64,000 bases of DNA from Heliopora coerulea (GCA_030142905.1 JASJOG010000078.1:1178001-1242000), one strand, 5' to 3'; numbered from the stretch's first letter, positions 48,835 to 63,331 are shown. Notes: a model not told the origin generated them from the letters alone. Made by a program: numbers and translations.

Positions 48835-51800
48835 AATAAAAGCATTAGTTGATTGATTCGAGAAGTACTTGCGAAAATATGGCAATGTTTAAAAATTGGA
48901 CAATTAAGCTTTATATACGCCTGAAAGCCAGAAGTATGCCTAGAATTGGTTAAACACCAAATAGGTGAGGGAAACTATCCAAATACTTCTAAATTGTTCT
49001 CCAACACCCAAATGTCATGAAACAAATCGATTTTCTTCTATTTGACGATTTGCTGTAAAAATTTCTCCAACTCGTCAAAAACGCTTTATCTCGTCGAAAT
49101 AAGACGATTACTAAAACGAACTGTGAAACAGTTGTGGCTTAAGTTTGTTGCATTGGTCGAATGTTTCCCAAAACTCGTCAATCGGTTTAAAATGATCTTT
49201 TCGGGTCAGAGAAGAGAATAAAAGCATTAGTTGATTGATTCGAGAAGTACTTGCGAAAATATGGCAATGTTTAAAAATTGGACAATTAAGCCTTATATAC
49301 GCATAAAAGCCAGAATATGGTAAGATTTAGTTAAACACCAAATAGTTGTAGGAAACTTTCCAAATACTTCTAAATTGTTCTCCTCCACCCAAACATCATG
49401 AAACAAATCGATTTTCGTCGATTTGACGATTTGCTGTAAAAATTTCTCCAACTCGTCAAAAACGCTTTATCTCGTCGGGATAAGACGATTACTAAAACGA
49501 ACTGTGAAACAGTTGTGGCTTAAGTTTGTTGCATTGCTCGAATATTTGCAAAAACTCGTCAATCGGTTTAAAATGATCTTTTCGGGTCAGAGAAGAGAAT
49601 AAAAGCATTAGTTGATTGATTCGAGAAGTACTTGCGAAAATATGGCAATGTTTAAAAATTGGACAATTAAGCCTTATATACGCATAAAAGCCAGAAGTAT
49701 GCCTAGAATTGGTTAAACGCCAAATAGGTGTAGGAAACTTTCCAAATACTTCTAAATTGTTCTCCTCCACCCAAATGTCATGAAACAAATCGATTTTCGT
49801 CGATTTGACGATTTGATGTGAAAATTTCTCCAACTCGTCAAAAACGCTTTATCTCGTCGAAATAAGACGATTACTAAAACGAACTGTGAAACAGTTGTGG
49901 CTTAAGTTTGTTGCATTGGTCGAATGTTTCCCAAAACTCGTCAATCGGTTTAAAATGATCTTTTCGGGTCAGAGAAGAGAATAAAAGCATTAGTTGATTG
50001 ATTCGAGAAGTACTTGCGAAAATATGGCAATGTTTAAAAATTGGACAATTAAGCCTTATATACGCATAAAAGCCAGAATATGGTAAGATTTAGTTAAACA
50101 CCAAATAGTTGTAGGAAACTTTCCAAATACTTCTAAATTGTTCTCCTCCACCCAAACATCATGAAACAAATCGATTTTCGTCGATTTGACGATTTGCTGT
50201 AAAAATTTCTCCAACTCGTCAAAAACGCTTTATCTCGTCGGGATAAGACGATTACTAAAACGAACTGTGAAACAGTTGTGGCTTAAGTTTGTTGCATTGC
50301 TCGAATATTTGCAAAAACTCGTCAATCGGTTTAAAATGATCTTTTCGGGTCAGAGAAGAGAATAAAAGCATTAGTTGATTGATTCGAGAAGTACTTGCGA
50401 AAATATGGCAATGTTTAAAAATTGGACAATTAAGCCTTATATACGCATAAAAGCCAGAAGTATGCCTAGAATTGGTTAAACGCCAAATAGGTGTAGGAAA
50501 CTTTCCAAATACTTCTAAATTGTTCTCCTACACCCAAATGTCATGAAACAAATCGATTTTCGTCGATTTGACGATTTGATGTGAAAATTTCTCCAACTCG
50601 TCAAAAACGCTTTATCTCGTCGGGATAAGACGATTACTAAAACGAACTGTGAAACAGTTGTGGCTTAAGTTTGTTGCATTGGTCGAATGTTTCCCAAAAC
50701 TCGTCAATCGGTTTAAAATGATCTTTTCGGGTCAGAGAAGAGAATAAAAGCATTAGTTGATTGATTCGAGAAGTACTTGCGAAAATATGGCAATGTTTAA
50801 AAATTGGACAATTAAGCCTTATATACGCATAAAAGCCAGAATATGGTAAGATTTAGTTAAACACCAAATAGTTGTAGGAAACTTTCCAAATACTTCTAAA
50901 TTGTTCTCCTCCACCCAAACATCAAGAAACAAATCGATTTTCGTCGATTTGACGATTTGCTGTAAAAATTTCTCCAACTCGTCAAAAACGCTTTATCTCG
51001 TCGGGATAAGACGATTACTAAAACGAACTGTGAAACAGTTGTGGCTTAAGTTTGTTGCATTGCTCGAATATTTGCAAAAACTCGTCAATCGGTTTAAAAT
51101 GATCTTTTCGGGTCAGAGAAGAGAATAAAAGCATTAGTTGATTGATTCGAGAAGTACTTGCGAAAATATGGCAATGTTTAAAAATTGGAAAATTAAGCCT
51201 TATATACGCATAAAAGCCAGAAGTATGCCTAGAATTGGTTAAACGCCAAATAGGTGTAGGAAACTTTCCAAATACTTCTAAATTGTTCTCCTACACCCAA
51301 ATGTCATGAAACAAATCGATTTTCGTCGATTTGACGATTTGATGTGAAAATTTCTCCAACTCGTCAAAAACGCTTTATCTCGTCGGGATAAGACGATTAC
51401 TAAAACGAACTGTGAAACAGTTGTGGCTTAAGTTTGTTGCATTGGTCGAATGTTTCCCAAAACTCGTCAATCGGTTTAAAATGATCTTTTCGGGTCAGAG
51501 AAGAGAATAAAAGCATTAGTTGATTGATTCGAGAAGTACTTGCGAAAATATGGCAATGTTTAAAAATTGGATAATTAAGCCTTATATACGCATAAAAGCC
51601 AGAATATGGTAAGATTTAGTTAAACACCAAATAGTTGTAGGAAACTTTCCAAATACTTCTAAATTGTTCTCCTCCACCCAAACATCAAGAAACAAATCGA
51701 TTTTCGTCGATTTGACGATTTGCTGTAAAAATTTCTCCAACTCGTCAAAAACGCTTTATCTCGTCGGGATAAGACGATTACTAAAACGAACTGTGAAACA

Positions 51801-52649
51801 GTTGTGGCTTAAGTTTGTTGCATTGCTCGAATATTTGCAAAAACTCGTCAATCGGTTTAAAATGATCTTTTCGGGTCAGAGAAGAGAATAAAAGCATTAG
51901 TTGATTGATTCGAGAAGTACTTGCGAAAATATGGCAATGTTTAAAAATTGGACAATTAAGCCTTATATACGCATAAAAGCCAGAATATGGTAAGATTTAG
52001 TTAAACACCAAATAGTTGTAGGAAACTTTCCAAATACTTCTAAATTGTTCTCTTCCACCCAAACATCATGAAACAAATCGATTTTCGTCGATTTGACGAT
52101 TTGCTGTAAAAATTTCTCCAACTCGTCAAAAACGCTTTATCTCGTCGGGATAAGACGATTACTAAAACGAACTGTGAAACAGTTGTGGCTTAAGTTTGTT
52201 GCATTGCTCGAATATTTGCAAAAACTCGTCAATCGGTTTAAAATGATCTTTTCGGGTCAGAGAAGAGAATAAAAGCATTAGTTGATTGATTCGAGAAGTA
52301 CTTGCGAAAATATGGCAATTTTTAAAAATTGGACAATTAAGCCTTATATACGCATAAAAGCCAGAAGTATGCCTAGAATTGGTTAAACACCAAATAGGTG
52401 TAGGAAACTTTCCAAATACTTCTAAATTGTTCTCCTACACCCAAATGTCATGAAACAAATCGATTTTCGTCGATTTGACGATTTGATGTGAAAATTTCTC
52501 CAACTCGTCAAAAACGCTTTATCTCGTCGAAATAAGACGATTACTAAAACGAACTGTGAAACAGTTGTGGCTTAAGTTTGTTGCATTGGTAGAATGTTTC
52601 CCAAAACTCGTCAATCGGTTTAAAATGATCTTTTCGGGTCAGAGAAGAG
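48835..52649 (+). repeat. Beta block copy, collinear with 19079-22891
   Basis: Monomers start at 48835, 49217, 49598, 49980, 50361, 50743, 51124, 51506, 51887 and 52268, at offsets 29756-29758 from 19079 onward. Shared private variants include AAAACGATCTTCTCGGG just upstream of both, CTATCC with GTGAGGG, two CATCAAGAAAC monomers in each, and GGTAGAATGTTTCC. The monomer just before (48454) has a B head on an A tail and bridges the alpha and beta blocks. Confidence 0.9.
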
Positions 52650-55600
52650 AATAAAAGCATTAGTTGATTGATTCGAGAAGTACTTGCGAAAATATGGCAA
52701 TGTTTAAAAATTGGACAATTAAGCCTTATATACGCATAAAAGCCAGAATATGGTAAGATTTAGTTAAACACCAAATAGTTGTAGGAAACTTTCCAAATAC
52801 TTCTAAATTGTTCTCCTCCAACCAAATGTCATGAAAAAAATCGATTTTCGTCGATTTGACGATTTGCTGTAAAAATTTCTCCAACTCGTCAAAAACGCTT
52901 TGTCTCGTCGAAATAAGACGATTACTAAAACGAACTGTGAAACAGTTGTGGCTTAAGTTTGTTGCATTGGTCGAATGTTTCCCAAAACTCGTCAATCGGT
53001 TTAAAATGATCTTCTCGGGTCAGAGAAGAGAATAAAAGCATTAGTTGATTGATTCGAGAAGTACTTGCGAAAATATGGCAATGTTTAAAAATTGGACAAT
53101 TAAGCTTTATATACGCCTGAAAGCCAGAAGTATGCCTAGAATTGGTTAAACACCAAATAGGTGAGGGAAACTTTCCAAATACTTCTAAATTGTTCTCCAA
53201 CACCCAAATGTCATGAAACAAATTGATTTTCTTCTATTTGACGATTTGCTGTAAAAATTTCTCCAACTCGTCAAAAACGCTTTATCTCGTCGAAATAAGA
53301 CGATTACTAAAACGAACTGTGAAACAGTTGTGGCTTAAGTTTGTTGCATTGGTCGAATGTTTCCCAAAACTCGTCAATCGGTTTAAAATGATCTTTTCGG
53401 GTCAGAGAAGAGAATAAAAGCATTAGTTGATTGATTCGAGAAGTACTTGCGAAAATATGGCAATGTTTAAAAATTGGACAATTAAGCCTTATATACGCAT
53501 AAAAGCCAGAATATGGTAAGATTTAGTTAAACACCAAATAGTTGTAGGAAACTTTCCAAATACTTCTAAATTGTTCTCCTCCACCCAAACATCATGAAAC
53601 AAATCGATTTTCGTCGATTTGACGATTTGCTGTAAAAATTTCTCCAACTCGTCAAAAACGCTTTATCTCGTCGGGATAAGACGATTACTAAAACGAACTG
53701 TGAAACAGTTGTGGCTTAAGTTTGTTGCATTGGTCGAATATTTGCAAAAACTCGTCAATCGGTTTAAAATGATCTTTTCGGGTCAGAGAAGAGAACAAAA
53801 GCATTAGTTGATTGATTCGAGAAGTACTTGCGAAAATATGGCAATGTTTAAAAATTGGACAATTAAGCCTTATATACGCATAAAAGCCAGAAGTATGCCT
53901 AGAATTGGTTAAACACCAAATAGGTGTAGGAAACTTTCCAAATATTTCTAAATTGTTCTCCTCCTCCCAAATGTCATGAAACAAATCGATTTTCGTCGAT
54001 TTGACGATTTGATGTGAAAATTTCTCCAACTCGTCAAAAACGCTTTATCTCGTCGAAATAAGACGATTACTAAAACGAACTGTGAAACAGTTGTGGCTTA
54101 AGTTTGTTGCATTGGTCGAATGTTTCCCAAAACTCGTCAATCGGTTTAAAATGATCTTTTCGGGTCAGAGAAGAGAATAAAAGCATTAGTTGATTGATTC
54201 GAGAAGTACTTGCGAAAATATGGCAATGTTTAAAAATTGGACAATTAAGTCTTATATACGCATAAAAGCCAGAATATGGTAAGATTTAGTTAAACACCAA
54301 ATAGTTGTAGGAAACTTTCCAAATACTTCTAAATTGTTCTCCTCCACCCAAACATCATGAAACAAATCGATTTTCGTCGATTTGACGATTTGCTGTAAAA
54401 ATTTCTCCAACTCGTCAAAAACGCTTTATCTCGTCGGGATAAGACGATTACTAAAACGAACTGTGAAAAAGTTGAGGTTTAAATTTGTTGCATTGGTCGA
54501 ATATTTCCAAAAACTCGTCAATCGGTTTAAAATGATCTTTTCGGGTCAGAGAAGAGAATAAAAGCATTAGTTGATTGATTCGAGAAGTACTTGCGAAAAT
54601 ATGGCAATGTTTAAAAATTGGACATTTAAGCCTTATATACGCCTAAAAGCCAGAAGTATGCCTAGAATTGGTTAAACACCAAATAGGTGTAGGAAACTTT
54701 CCAAATACTTCTAAATTGTTCTCCTCCACCCAAATGTCATGAAACAAATCGATTTTCGTCGATTTGACGATTTGCTGTAAAAATTTCTCCAACTCGTCAA
54801 AAACGCTTTGTCTCGTCGAAATAAGACGATTACTAAAACGAACTGTGAAACAGTTGTGGCTTAAGTTTGTTGCATTGGTCGAATGTTTCCCAAAACTCGT
54901 CAATCGGTTTAAAATGATCTTCTCGGGTCAGAGAAGAGAATGAAAGCTTTAGTTGATTGATTCGAGAAGTACTTGCGAAAATATGGCAATGTTTAAAAAT
55001 TGGACAATTAAGCTTTATATACGCCTGAAAGCCAGAAGTATGCCTAGAATTGGTTAAACACCAAATAGGTGTAGGAAACTTTCCAAATACTTCTAAATTG
55101 TTCTCCTACACCCAAATGTCATGAAACAAATCGATTTTCTTCTATTTGACGATTTGCTGTGAAAATTTCTCCAACTCGTCAAAAACGCTTTATCTCGTCG
55201 AAATAAGACGATTACTAAAACGAACTGTGAAACAGTTGTGGCTTAAGTTTGTTGCATTGCTCGAATGTTTCCCAAAACTCGTCAATCGGTTTAAAATGAT
55301 CTTTTCGGGTCAGAGAAGAGAATAAAAGCATTAGTTGATTGATTCGAGAAGTACTTGCGAAAATATGGCAATGTTTAAAAATTGGACAATTAAGCCTTAT
55401 ATACGCATAAAAGCCAGAATATGGTAAGATTTAGTTAAACACCAAATAGTTGTAGGAAACTTTCCAAATACTTCTAAATTGTTCTCCTCCACCCAAACAT
55501 CATGAAACAAATCGATTTTCGTCGATTTGACGATTTGATGTGAAAATTTCTCCAACTCGTCAAAAACGCTTTATCTCGTCGAAATAAGACGATTACTAAA

Positions 55601-56082
55601 ACGAACTGTGAAACAGTTGTGGCTTAAGTTTGTTGCATTGGTCGAATGTTTCCCAAAACTCGTCAATCGGTTTAAAATGATCTTTTCGGGTCAGAGAAGA
55701 GAATAAAAGCATTAGTTGATTGATTCGAGAAGTACTTGCGAAAATATGGCAATGTTTAAAAATTGGACAATTAAGCCTTATATACGCATAAAAGCAAGAA
55801 TATGGTAAGATTTAGTTAAACACCAAATAGTTGTAGGAAACTTTCCAAATACTTCTAAATTGTTCTCCTCCACCCAAATATCATGAAACAAATCGATTTT
55901 CGTCGATTTGACGATTTGCTGTAAAAATTTCTCCAACTCGTCAAAAACGCTTTATCTCGTCGGGATAAGACGATTACTAAAACGAACTGTGAAAAAGTTG
56001 AGGTTTAAATTTGTTGCATTGGTCGAATATTTCCAAAAACTCGTCAATCGTTTTAAAATGATCTTTTCGGGTCAGAGAAGAG
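52650..56082 (+). repeat. Beta block copy, collinear with 24418-27850
   Basis: Monomers start at 52650, 53031, 53413, 53794, 54176, 54557, 54939, 55321 and 55702, all at offset 28232. Shared private variants include CCAACCAAATGTC, GAACAAAAG, AATATTTCTAAATTG, AATGAAAGCTTTAG, GCAAGAATATGG and CAATCGTTTTAAAATG. One tetramer of the left copy (22892-24417) has no separate counterpart. Confidence 0.92.
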
Positions 56083-56464
56083 AATGAAAGCTTTAGTTGA
56101 TTGATTCGAGAAGTACTTGCGAAAATATGGCAATGTTTAAAAATTGGACAATTAAGCTTTATATACGCCTGAAAGCCAGAAGTATGCCTAGAATTGGTTA
56201 AACACCAAATAGGTGTAGGAAACTTTCCAAATACTTCTAAATTGTTCTCCTACACCCAAATGTCATGAAACAAATCGATTTTCTTCTATTTGACGATTTG
56301 CTGTGAAAATTTCTCCAACTCGTCAAAAACGCTTTATCTCGTCGAAATAAGACGATTACTAAAACGAACTGTGAAACAGTTGTGGCTTAAGTTTGTTGCA
56401 TTGGTCGAATATTTGCAAAAACTCGTCAATCGGTTTAAAATGATCTTTTCGGGTCAGAGAAGAG
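56083..56464 (+). repeat. Hybrid monomer at a two-monomer deletion junction
   Basis: The head (AATGAAAGCTTTAG, CGCCTGAAAG, TTCTTCTATTTG) matches 28233. The tail (GAATATTTGC followed by GAACAAAAG) matches the end of 28615. Relative to the left copy two monomers are lost here, the offset falling from 28232 to 27469. This is the expected product of an unequal exchange inside a monomer. Confidence 0.8.
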
Positions 56465-58754
56465 AACAAAAGCATTAGTTGATTGATTCGAGAAGTACTT
56501 GCGAAAATATGGCAATGTTTAAAAATTGGACAATTAAGCCTTATATACGCATAAAAGCCAGAAGTATGCCTAGAATTGGTTAAACACCAAATAGGTGTAG
56601 GAAACTTTCCAAATACTTCTAAATTGTTCTCCTCCTCCCAAATGTCATGAAACAAATCGATTTTCGTCGATTTGACGATTTGATGTGAAAATTTCTCCAA
56701 CTCGTCAAAAACGCTTTATCTCGTCGAAATAAGACGATTACTAAAACGAACTGTGAAACAGTTGTGGCTTAAGTTTGTTGCATTGGTCGAATGTTTCCCA
56801 AAACTCGTCAATCGGTTTAAAATGATCTTTTCGGGTCAGAGAAGAGAATAAAAGCATTAGTTAATTGATTCGAGAAGTACTTGCGAAAATATGGCAATGT
56901 TTAAAAATTGGACAATTAAGCCTTATATACGCGTAAAAGCCAGAATATGGTAAGATTTAGTTAAACACCAAATAGTTGTAGGAAACTTTCCAAATTCTTC
57001 TAAATTGTTCTCCTCCACCCAAACATAATGAAACAAATCGATTTTCGTCGATTTGACGATTTGCTGTAAAAATTTCTCCAACTCGTCAAAAACGCTTTAT
57101 CTCGTCGGGATAAGACGATTACTAAAACCAACTGTGAAAAAGTTGCGGTTTAAATTTGTTGCATTGGTCGAATATTTCCAAAAACTCGTCAATCGATTTA
57201 AAATGATCTTTTCGGGTCAGAGAAGAGAATAAAAGCATTATTTGATTGATTCGAGAAGTACTTGCGAAAATATGGCAATGTTTAAAAATTGGACATTTAA
57301 GCCTTATATACGCCTAAAAGCCAGAAGTATGCCTAGAATTGGTTAAACACCAAATAGGTGTAGGAAACTTTCCAAATACTTCTAAATTGTTCTCCTACAC
57401 CCAAATGTCATGAAACAAATCGATTTTCGTCGATTTGACGATTTGCTGTAAAAATTTCTCCAACTCGTCAAAAACGCTTTGTCTCGTCGAAATAAGACGA
57501 TTACTAAAACGAACTGTGAAACAGTTGTGGCTTAAGTTTGTTGCATTGGTCGAATGTTTCCCAAAACTCGTCAATCGGTTTAAAATGATCTTCTCGGGTC
57601 AGAGAAGAGAATAAAAGCATTAGTTGATTGATTCGAGAAGTACTTGCGAAAATATGGCAATGTTTAAAAATTGGACATTTAAGCCTTATATACGCATAAA
57701 AGCCAGAAGTATGCCTAGAATTGGTTAAACACCAAATAGGTGTAGGAAACTTACCAAATACTTCTAAATTGTTCTCCTCCACCCAAATGTCATGAAACAA
57801 ATCGATTTTCGTCGATTTGACGATTTGCTGTAAAAATTTCTCCAACTCGTCAAAAACGCTTTGTCTCGTCGAAATAAGACGATTACTAAAACGAACTGTG
57901 AAACAGTTGTGGCTTAAGTTTGTTGCATTGGTCGAATGTTTCCCAAAACTCGTCAATCGGTTTAAAATGATCTTCTCGGGTCAGAGAAGAAAATAAAAGC
58001 TTTAGTTGATTGATTCGAGAAGTACTTGCGAAAATATGGCAATGTTTAAAAATTGGACAATTAAGCTTTATATACGCCTGAAAGCCAGAAGTATGCCTAG
58101 AATTGGTTAAACACCAAATAGGTGTAGGAAACTTTCCAAATACTTCTAAATTGTTCTCCTACACCCAAATGTCATGAAACAAATCGATTTTCTTCTATTT
58201 GACGATTTGCTGTGAAAATTTCTCCAACTCGTCAAAAACGCTTTATCTCGTCGAAATAAGACGATTACTAAAACGAACTGTGAAACAGTTGTGGCTTAAG
58301 TTTGTTGCATTGGTCGAATGTTTCCCAAAACTCGTCAATCGGTTTAAAATGATCTTTTTGGGTCAGAGAAGTGAATAAAAGCATTAGTTGATTGATTCGA
58401 GAAGTACTTGCGAAAATATGGCAATGTTTAAAAATTGGACAATTAAGCCTTATATACGCATAAAAGCCAGAATATGGTAAGATTTAGTTAAACACCAAAT
58501 AGTTGTAGGAAAATTTCCAAATACTTCTAAATTGTTCTCCTCCACCCAAACATCATGAAACAAATCGATTTTCGTCGATTTGACGATTTGATGTGAAAAT
58601 TTCTCCAACTCGTCAAAAACGCTTTATCTCGTCGGGATAAGACGATTACTAAAACGAACTGTGAAACAGTTGTGGCTTAAGTTTGTTGCATTGGTCGAAT
58701 ATTTGCAAAAACTCGTCAATCGGTTTAAAATGATCTTTTCGGGTCAGAGAAGAG
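56465..58754 (+). repeat. Beta block copy, collinear with 28996-30140 and 30904-32048
   Basis: Monomers start at 56465, 56847, 57228, 57610, 57992 and 58374. The first three match 28996, 29378 and 29759 at offset 27469. The next three match 30904, 31286 and 31668 at offset 26706. Two monomers (30141 and 30523) are thus absent here. Shared variants include CGCGTAAAAG, GTTGCGG, CAATCGATTTAAAATG, CTTACCAAAT and AGAAGTGAATAAAAG. Confidence 0.88.
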
Positions 58755-59515
58755 AATAAAAGCATTAGTTGATTGATTCGAGAAGTACTTGCGAAAATAT
58801 GGCAATGTTTTAAAATTGGACAATTAAGCCTTATATACGCATAAAAGCCAGAAGTATGCCTAGAATCGGTTAAACACCAAATAGGTGTAGGAAACTTTCC
58901 AAATACTTCTAAATTGTTCTCCTACACCCAAATGTCATGAAACAAATCGATTTTCGTCGATTTGACGATTTGATGTGAAAATTTCTCCAACTCGTCAAAA
59001 ACGCTTTATCTCGTCGAAATAAGACGATTACTAAAACGAACTGTGAAACAGTTGTGGCTTAAGTTTGTTGCATTGGTCGAATGTTTCCCAAAACTCGTCA
59101 ATCGGTTTAAAATGATCTTTTCGGGTCAGAGAAGAGAATAAAAGCATTAGTTGATTGATTCGAGAAGTACTTGTGAAAATATGGCAATGTTTAAAAATTG
59201 GACAATTAAGCCTTATATACGCATAAAAGCCAGAATATGGTAAGATTTATTAAACACCAAATAGTTGTAGGAAACTTTCCAAATACTTCTAAATTGTTCT
59301 CCTCCACCCAAACATCATGAAACAAATCGATTTTCGTCGATTTGACGATTTGCTGTAAAAATTTCTCCAACTCGTCAAAAACGCTTTATCTCGTCGGGAT
59401 AAGACGATTACTAAAACGAACTGTGAAAAAATGAGGTTTAAATTTGTTGCATTGGTCGAATATTTCCAAAAACTCGTCAATCGGTTTAAAATGATCTTTT
59501 CGGGTCAGAGAAGAG
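58755..59515 (+). repeat. Monomers 155-156, including the shortest monomer (379 bp)
   Basis: 58755 has private TGTTTTAAAATTGG and AGAATCGGTT. 59137-59515 is 379 bp, with one-base losses in GATTTATTAAACACC and in GAAAAAATGAGG. The latter deletion is shared with 32049, so its tail is homologous to that monomer while its head is type B. Compared with 32049 alone, the right copy gains about one monomer and the offset rises from 26706 to 27086. Confidence 0.82.
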
Positions 59516-62500
59516 AATAAAAGCATTAGTTGATTGATTCGAGAAGTACTTGCGAAAATATGGCAATGTTTAAAAATTGGACATTTAAGCCTTATATACG
59601 CCTAAAAGCCAGAAGTATGCCTAGAATTGGTTAAACACCAAATAGGTGTAGGAAACTTTCCAAATACTTCTAAATTGTTCTCCTCCACCCAAATGTCATG
59701 AAACAAATCGATTTTCGTCGATTTGACGATTTGCTGTAAAAATTTCTCCAACTCGTCAAAAACGCTTTGTCTCGTCGAAATAAGACGATTACTAAAACGA
59801 ACTGTGAAACAGTTGTGGCTTAAGTTTGTTGCATTGGTCGAATGTTTCCCAAAACTCGTCAATCGGTTTAAAATGATCTTCTCGGGTCAGAGAAGAGAAT
59901 AAAAGCTTTAGTTGATTGATTCGAGAAGTACTTGCGAAAATATGGCAATGTTTAAAAATTGGACAATTAAGCTTTATTTACGCCTGAAAGCCAGAAGTAT
60001 GCCTAGAATTGGTTAAACACCAAATAGGTGTAGGAAACTTTCCAAATACTTCTAAATTGTTCTCCTACACCCAAATGTCATGAAACAAATCGATTTTCTT
60101 CTATTTGACGATTTGCTGTGAAAATTTCTCCAACTCGTCAAAAACGCTTTATCTCGTCGAAATAAGACGATTACTAAAACGAACTGTGAAACAGTTGTGG
60201 CTTAAGTTTGTTGCATTGGTCGAATGTTTCCCAAAACTCGTCAATCGGTTTAAAATGATCTTCTCGGGTCAGAGAAGAGAATAAAAGCATTAGTTGATTG
60301 ATTCGAGAAGTACTTGCGAAAATATGGCAATGTTTAAAAATTGGACAATTAAGCCTTATATACGCATAAAAGCCAGAATATGGTAAGATTTAGTTAAACA
60401 CCAAATAGTTGTAGGAAACTTTCCAAATACTTCTAAATTGTTCTCCTCCACCCAAACATCATGAAACAAATCGATTTTCGTCGATTAGACGATTTGATGT
60501 GAAATTTTCTCCAACTCGTCAAAAACGCTTTATCTCGTCGGGATAAGACGATTACTAAAACGAACTGTGAAACAGTTGTGGCTTAAGTTTGTTGCATTGG
60601 TCGAATATTTGCAAAAACTCGTCAATCGGTTTAAAATGATCTTTTCGGGTCAGAGAACAGAACAAAAGCATTAGTTGATTGATTCGAGAAGTACTTGCGA
60701 AAATATGGCAATGTTTAAAAATTGGACAATTAAGCCTTATATACGCATAAAAGCCAGAAGTATGCCTAGAATTGGTTAAACACCAAATAGGTGAGGGAAA
60801 CTTTCCAAATACTTCTAAATTGTTCTCCTCCTCCCAAATGTCATGAAACAAATCGATTTTCGTCCATTTGACGATTTGATGTGAAAATTTCTCCAACTCG
60901 TCAAAAACGCTTTATCTCGTCGAAATAAGACGATTACTAAAACGAACTGTGAAACAGTTGTGGCTTAAGTTTGTTGCATTGGTCGAATGTTTCCCAAAAC
61001 TCGTCAATCGGTTTAAAATGATCTTTTCGGGTCAGAGACGAGAATAAAAGCATTAGTTAATTGATTCGAGAAGTACTTGCGAAAATATGGCAATGTTTAA
61101 AAATTGGACAATTAAGCCTTATATACGCGTAAAAGCCAGAATATGGTAAGATTTAGTTAAACACCAAATAGTTGTAGGAAACTTTCCAAATTCTTCTAAA
61201 TTGTTCTCCTCCACCCAAATGTCATGAAACAAATCGATTTTCGTCGATTTGACGATTTGCTGTAAAAATTTCTCCAACTCGTCAAAAACGCTTTATCTCG
61301 TCGGGATAAGACGATTACTAAAACCAACTGTGAAAAAGTTGCGGTTTAAATTTGTTGCATTGGTCGAATATTTCCAAAAACTCGTCAATCGGTTTAAAAT
61401 GATCTTCTCGGGTCAGAGAAGAGAATAAAAGCATTATTTGATTGATTCGAGAAGTACTTGCGAAAATATGGCAATGTTTAAAAATTGGACATATAAGCCT
61501 TATATACGCCTAAAAGCCAGAAGTATGCCTAGAATTGGTTAAACACCAAATAGGTGTAGGAAACTTTCCAAATACTTCTAAATTGTTCTCCTCCACCCAA
61601 ATGTCATGAAACAAATCGATTTTCGTCGATTTGACAATTTGATGTGAAAATTTCTCCAACTAGTCAAAAACGCTTTGTCTCGTCGAAATAAGACGATTAC
61701 TAAAACGAACTGTGAAACAGTTGTGGCTTAAGTTTGTTGCATTGGTCGAATGTTTCCCAAAACTCGTCAATCGGTTTAAAATGATCTTCTCGGGTCAGAG
61801 AAGAGAATAAAAGCATTAGTTGATTGATTCGAGAAGTACTTGCGAAAATATGGCAATGTTTAAAAATTGGACAATTAAGCCTTATATACGCGTAAAAGCC
61901 AGAATATGGTAAGATTTAGTTAAACACCAAATAGTTGTAGGAAACTTTCCAAATTCTTCTAAATTGTTCTCCTCCACCCAAACATCATGAAACAAATCGA
62001 TTTTCGTCGATTTGACGATTTGATGTAAAAATTTCTCCAACTCGTCAAAAACGCTTTATCTCGTCGGGATAAGACGATTACTAAAACCAACTGTGAAAAA
62101 GTTGCGGTTTAAATTTGTTGCATTGGTCGAATATTTCCCAAAACTCGTCAATCGGTTTAAAATGATCTTTTCGGGTCAGAGAAGAGAATAAAAGCATTAT
62201 TTGATTGATTCGAGAAGTACTTGCGAAAATATGGCAATGTTTAAAAATTGGACATATAAGCCTTATATACGCCTAAAAGCCAGAAGTATGCCTAGAATTG
62301 GTTAAACACCAAATAGGTGTAGGAAACTTTCCAAATACTTCTAAATTGTTCTCCTCCACCCAAATGTCATGAAACAAATCGATTTTCGTCGATTTGACAA
62401 TTTGATGTGAAAATTTCTCCAACTCGTCAAAAACGCTTTGTCTCGTCGAAATAAGACGATTACTAAAACGAACTGTGAAACAGTTGTGGCTTAAGTTTGT

Positions 62501-63331
62501 TGCATTGGTCGAATGTTTCCCAAAACTCGTCAATCGGTTTAAAATGATCTTCTCGGGTCAGAGAAGAGAATAAAAGCATTAGTTGATTGATTCGAGAAGT
62601 ACTTGCGAAAATATGGCAATGTTTAAAAATTGGACAATTAAGCTTTATATACGCCTGAAAGCCAGAAGTATGCCTAGAATTGGTTAAACACCAAATAGGT
62701 GAGGGAAACTTTCCAAATACTTCTAAATTGTTCTCCTACACCCAAATGTCATGAAACAAATCGATTTTCGTCGATTTGACAATTTGATGTGAAAATTTCT
62801 CCAACTCGTCAAAAACGCTTTGTCTCGTCGAAATAAGACGATTACTAAAACGAACTGTGAAACAGTTGTGGCTTAAGTTTGTTGCATTGGTCGAATGTTT
62901 CCCAAAACTCGTCAATCGGTTTAAAATGATCTTTTCGGGTCAGAGAAGAGAATAAAAGCATTAGTTGATTGATTCGAGAAGTACTTGCGAAAATATGGCA
63001 ATGTTTAAAAATTGGACAATTAAGCCTTATATACGCATAAAAGCCAGAATATGGTAAGATTTAGTTAAACACCAAATAGGTGTAGGAAACTTTCCAAATA
63101 CTTCTAAATTGTTCTCCTCCACCCAAACATCATGAAACAAATCGATTTTCGTCGATTTGACGATTTGCTGTAAAAATTTCTCCAACTCGTCAAAAACGCT
63201 TTATCTCGTCGGGATAAGACGTTTACTAAAACGAACTGTGAAACAGTTGTGGCTTAAGTTTGTTGCATTGGTCGAATATTTCCAAAAACTCGTCAATCGC
63301 TTTAAAATGATCTTTTCGGGTCAGAGAAGAG
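59516..63331 (+). repeat. Beta block copy, collinear with 32430-36245
   Basis: Monomers start at 59516, 59898, 60280, 60661, 61043, 61424, 61806, 62187, 62569 and 62951, all at offset 27086. Shared private variants include CTTTATTTACGCC, GTGAAATTTTCTCC, AGAACAGAACAAAAG, TTCGTCCATTTG, CAACTAGTC, CGCGTAAAAG and GACGTTTAC. 62569 differs in the middle (CGTCGATTTGACAATTTG in place of the A2 version), a likely conversion patch. Confidence 0.92.
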
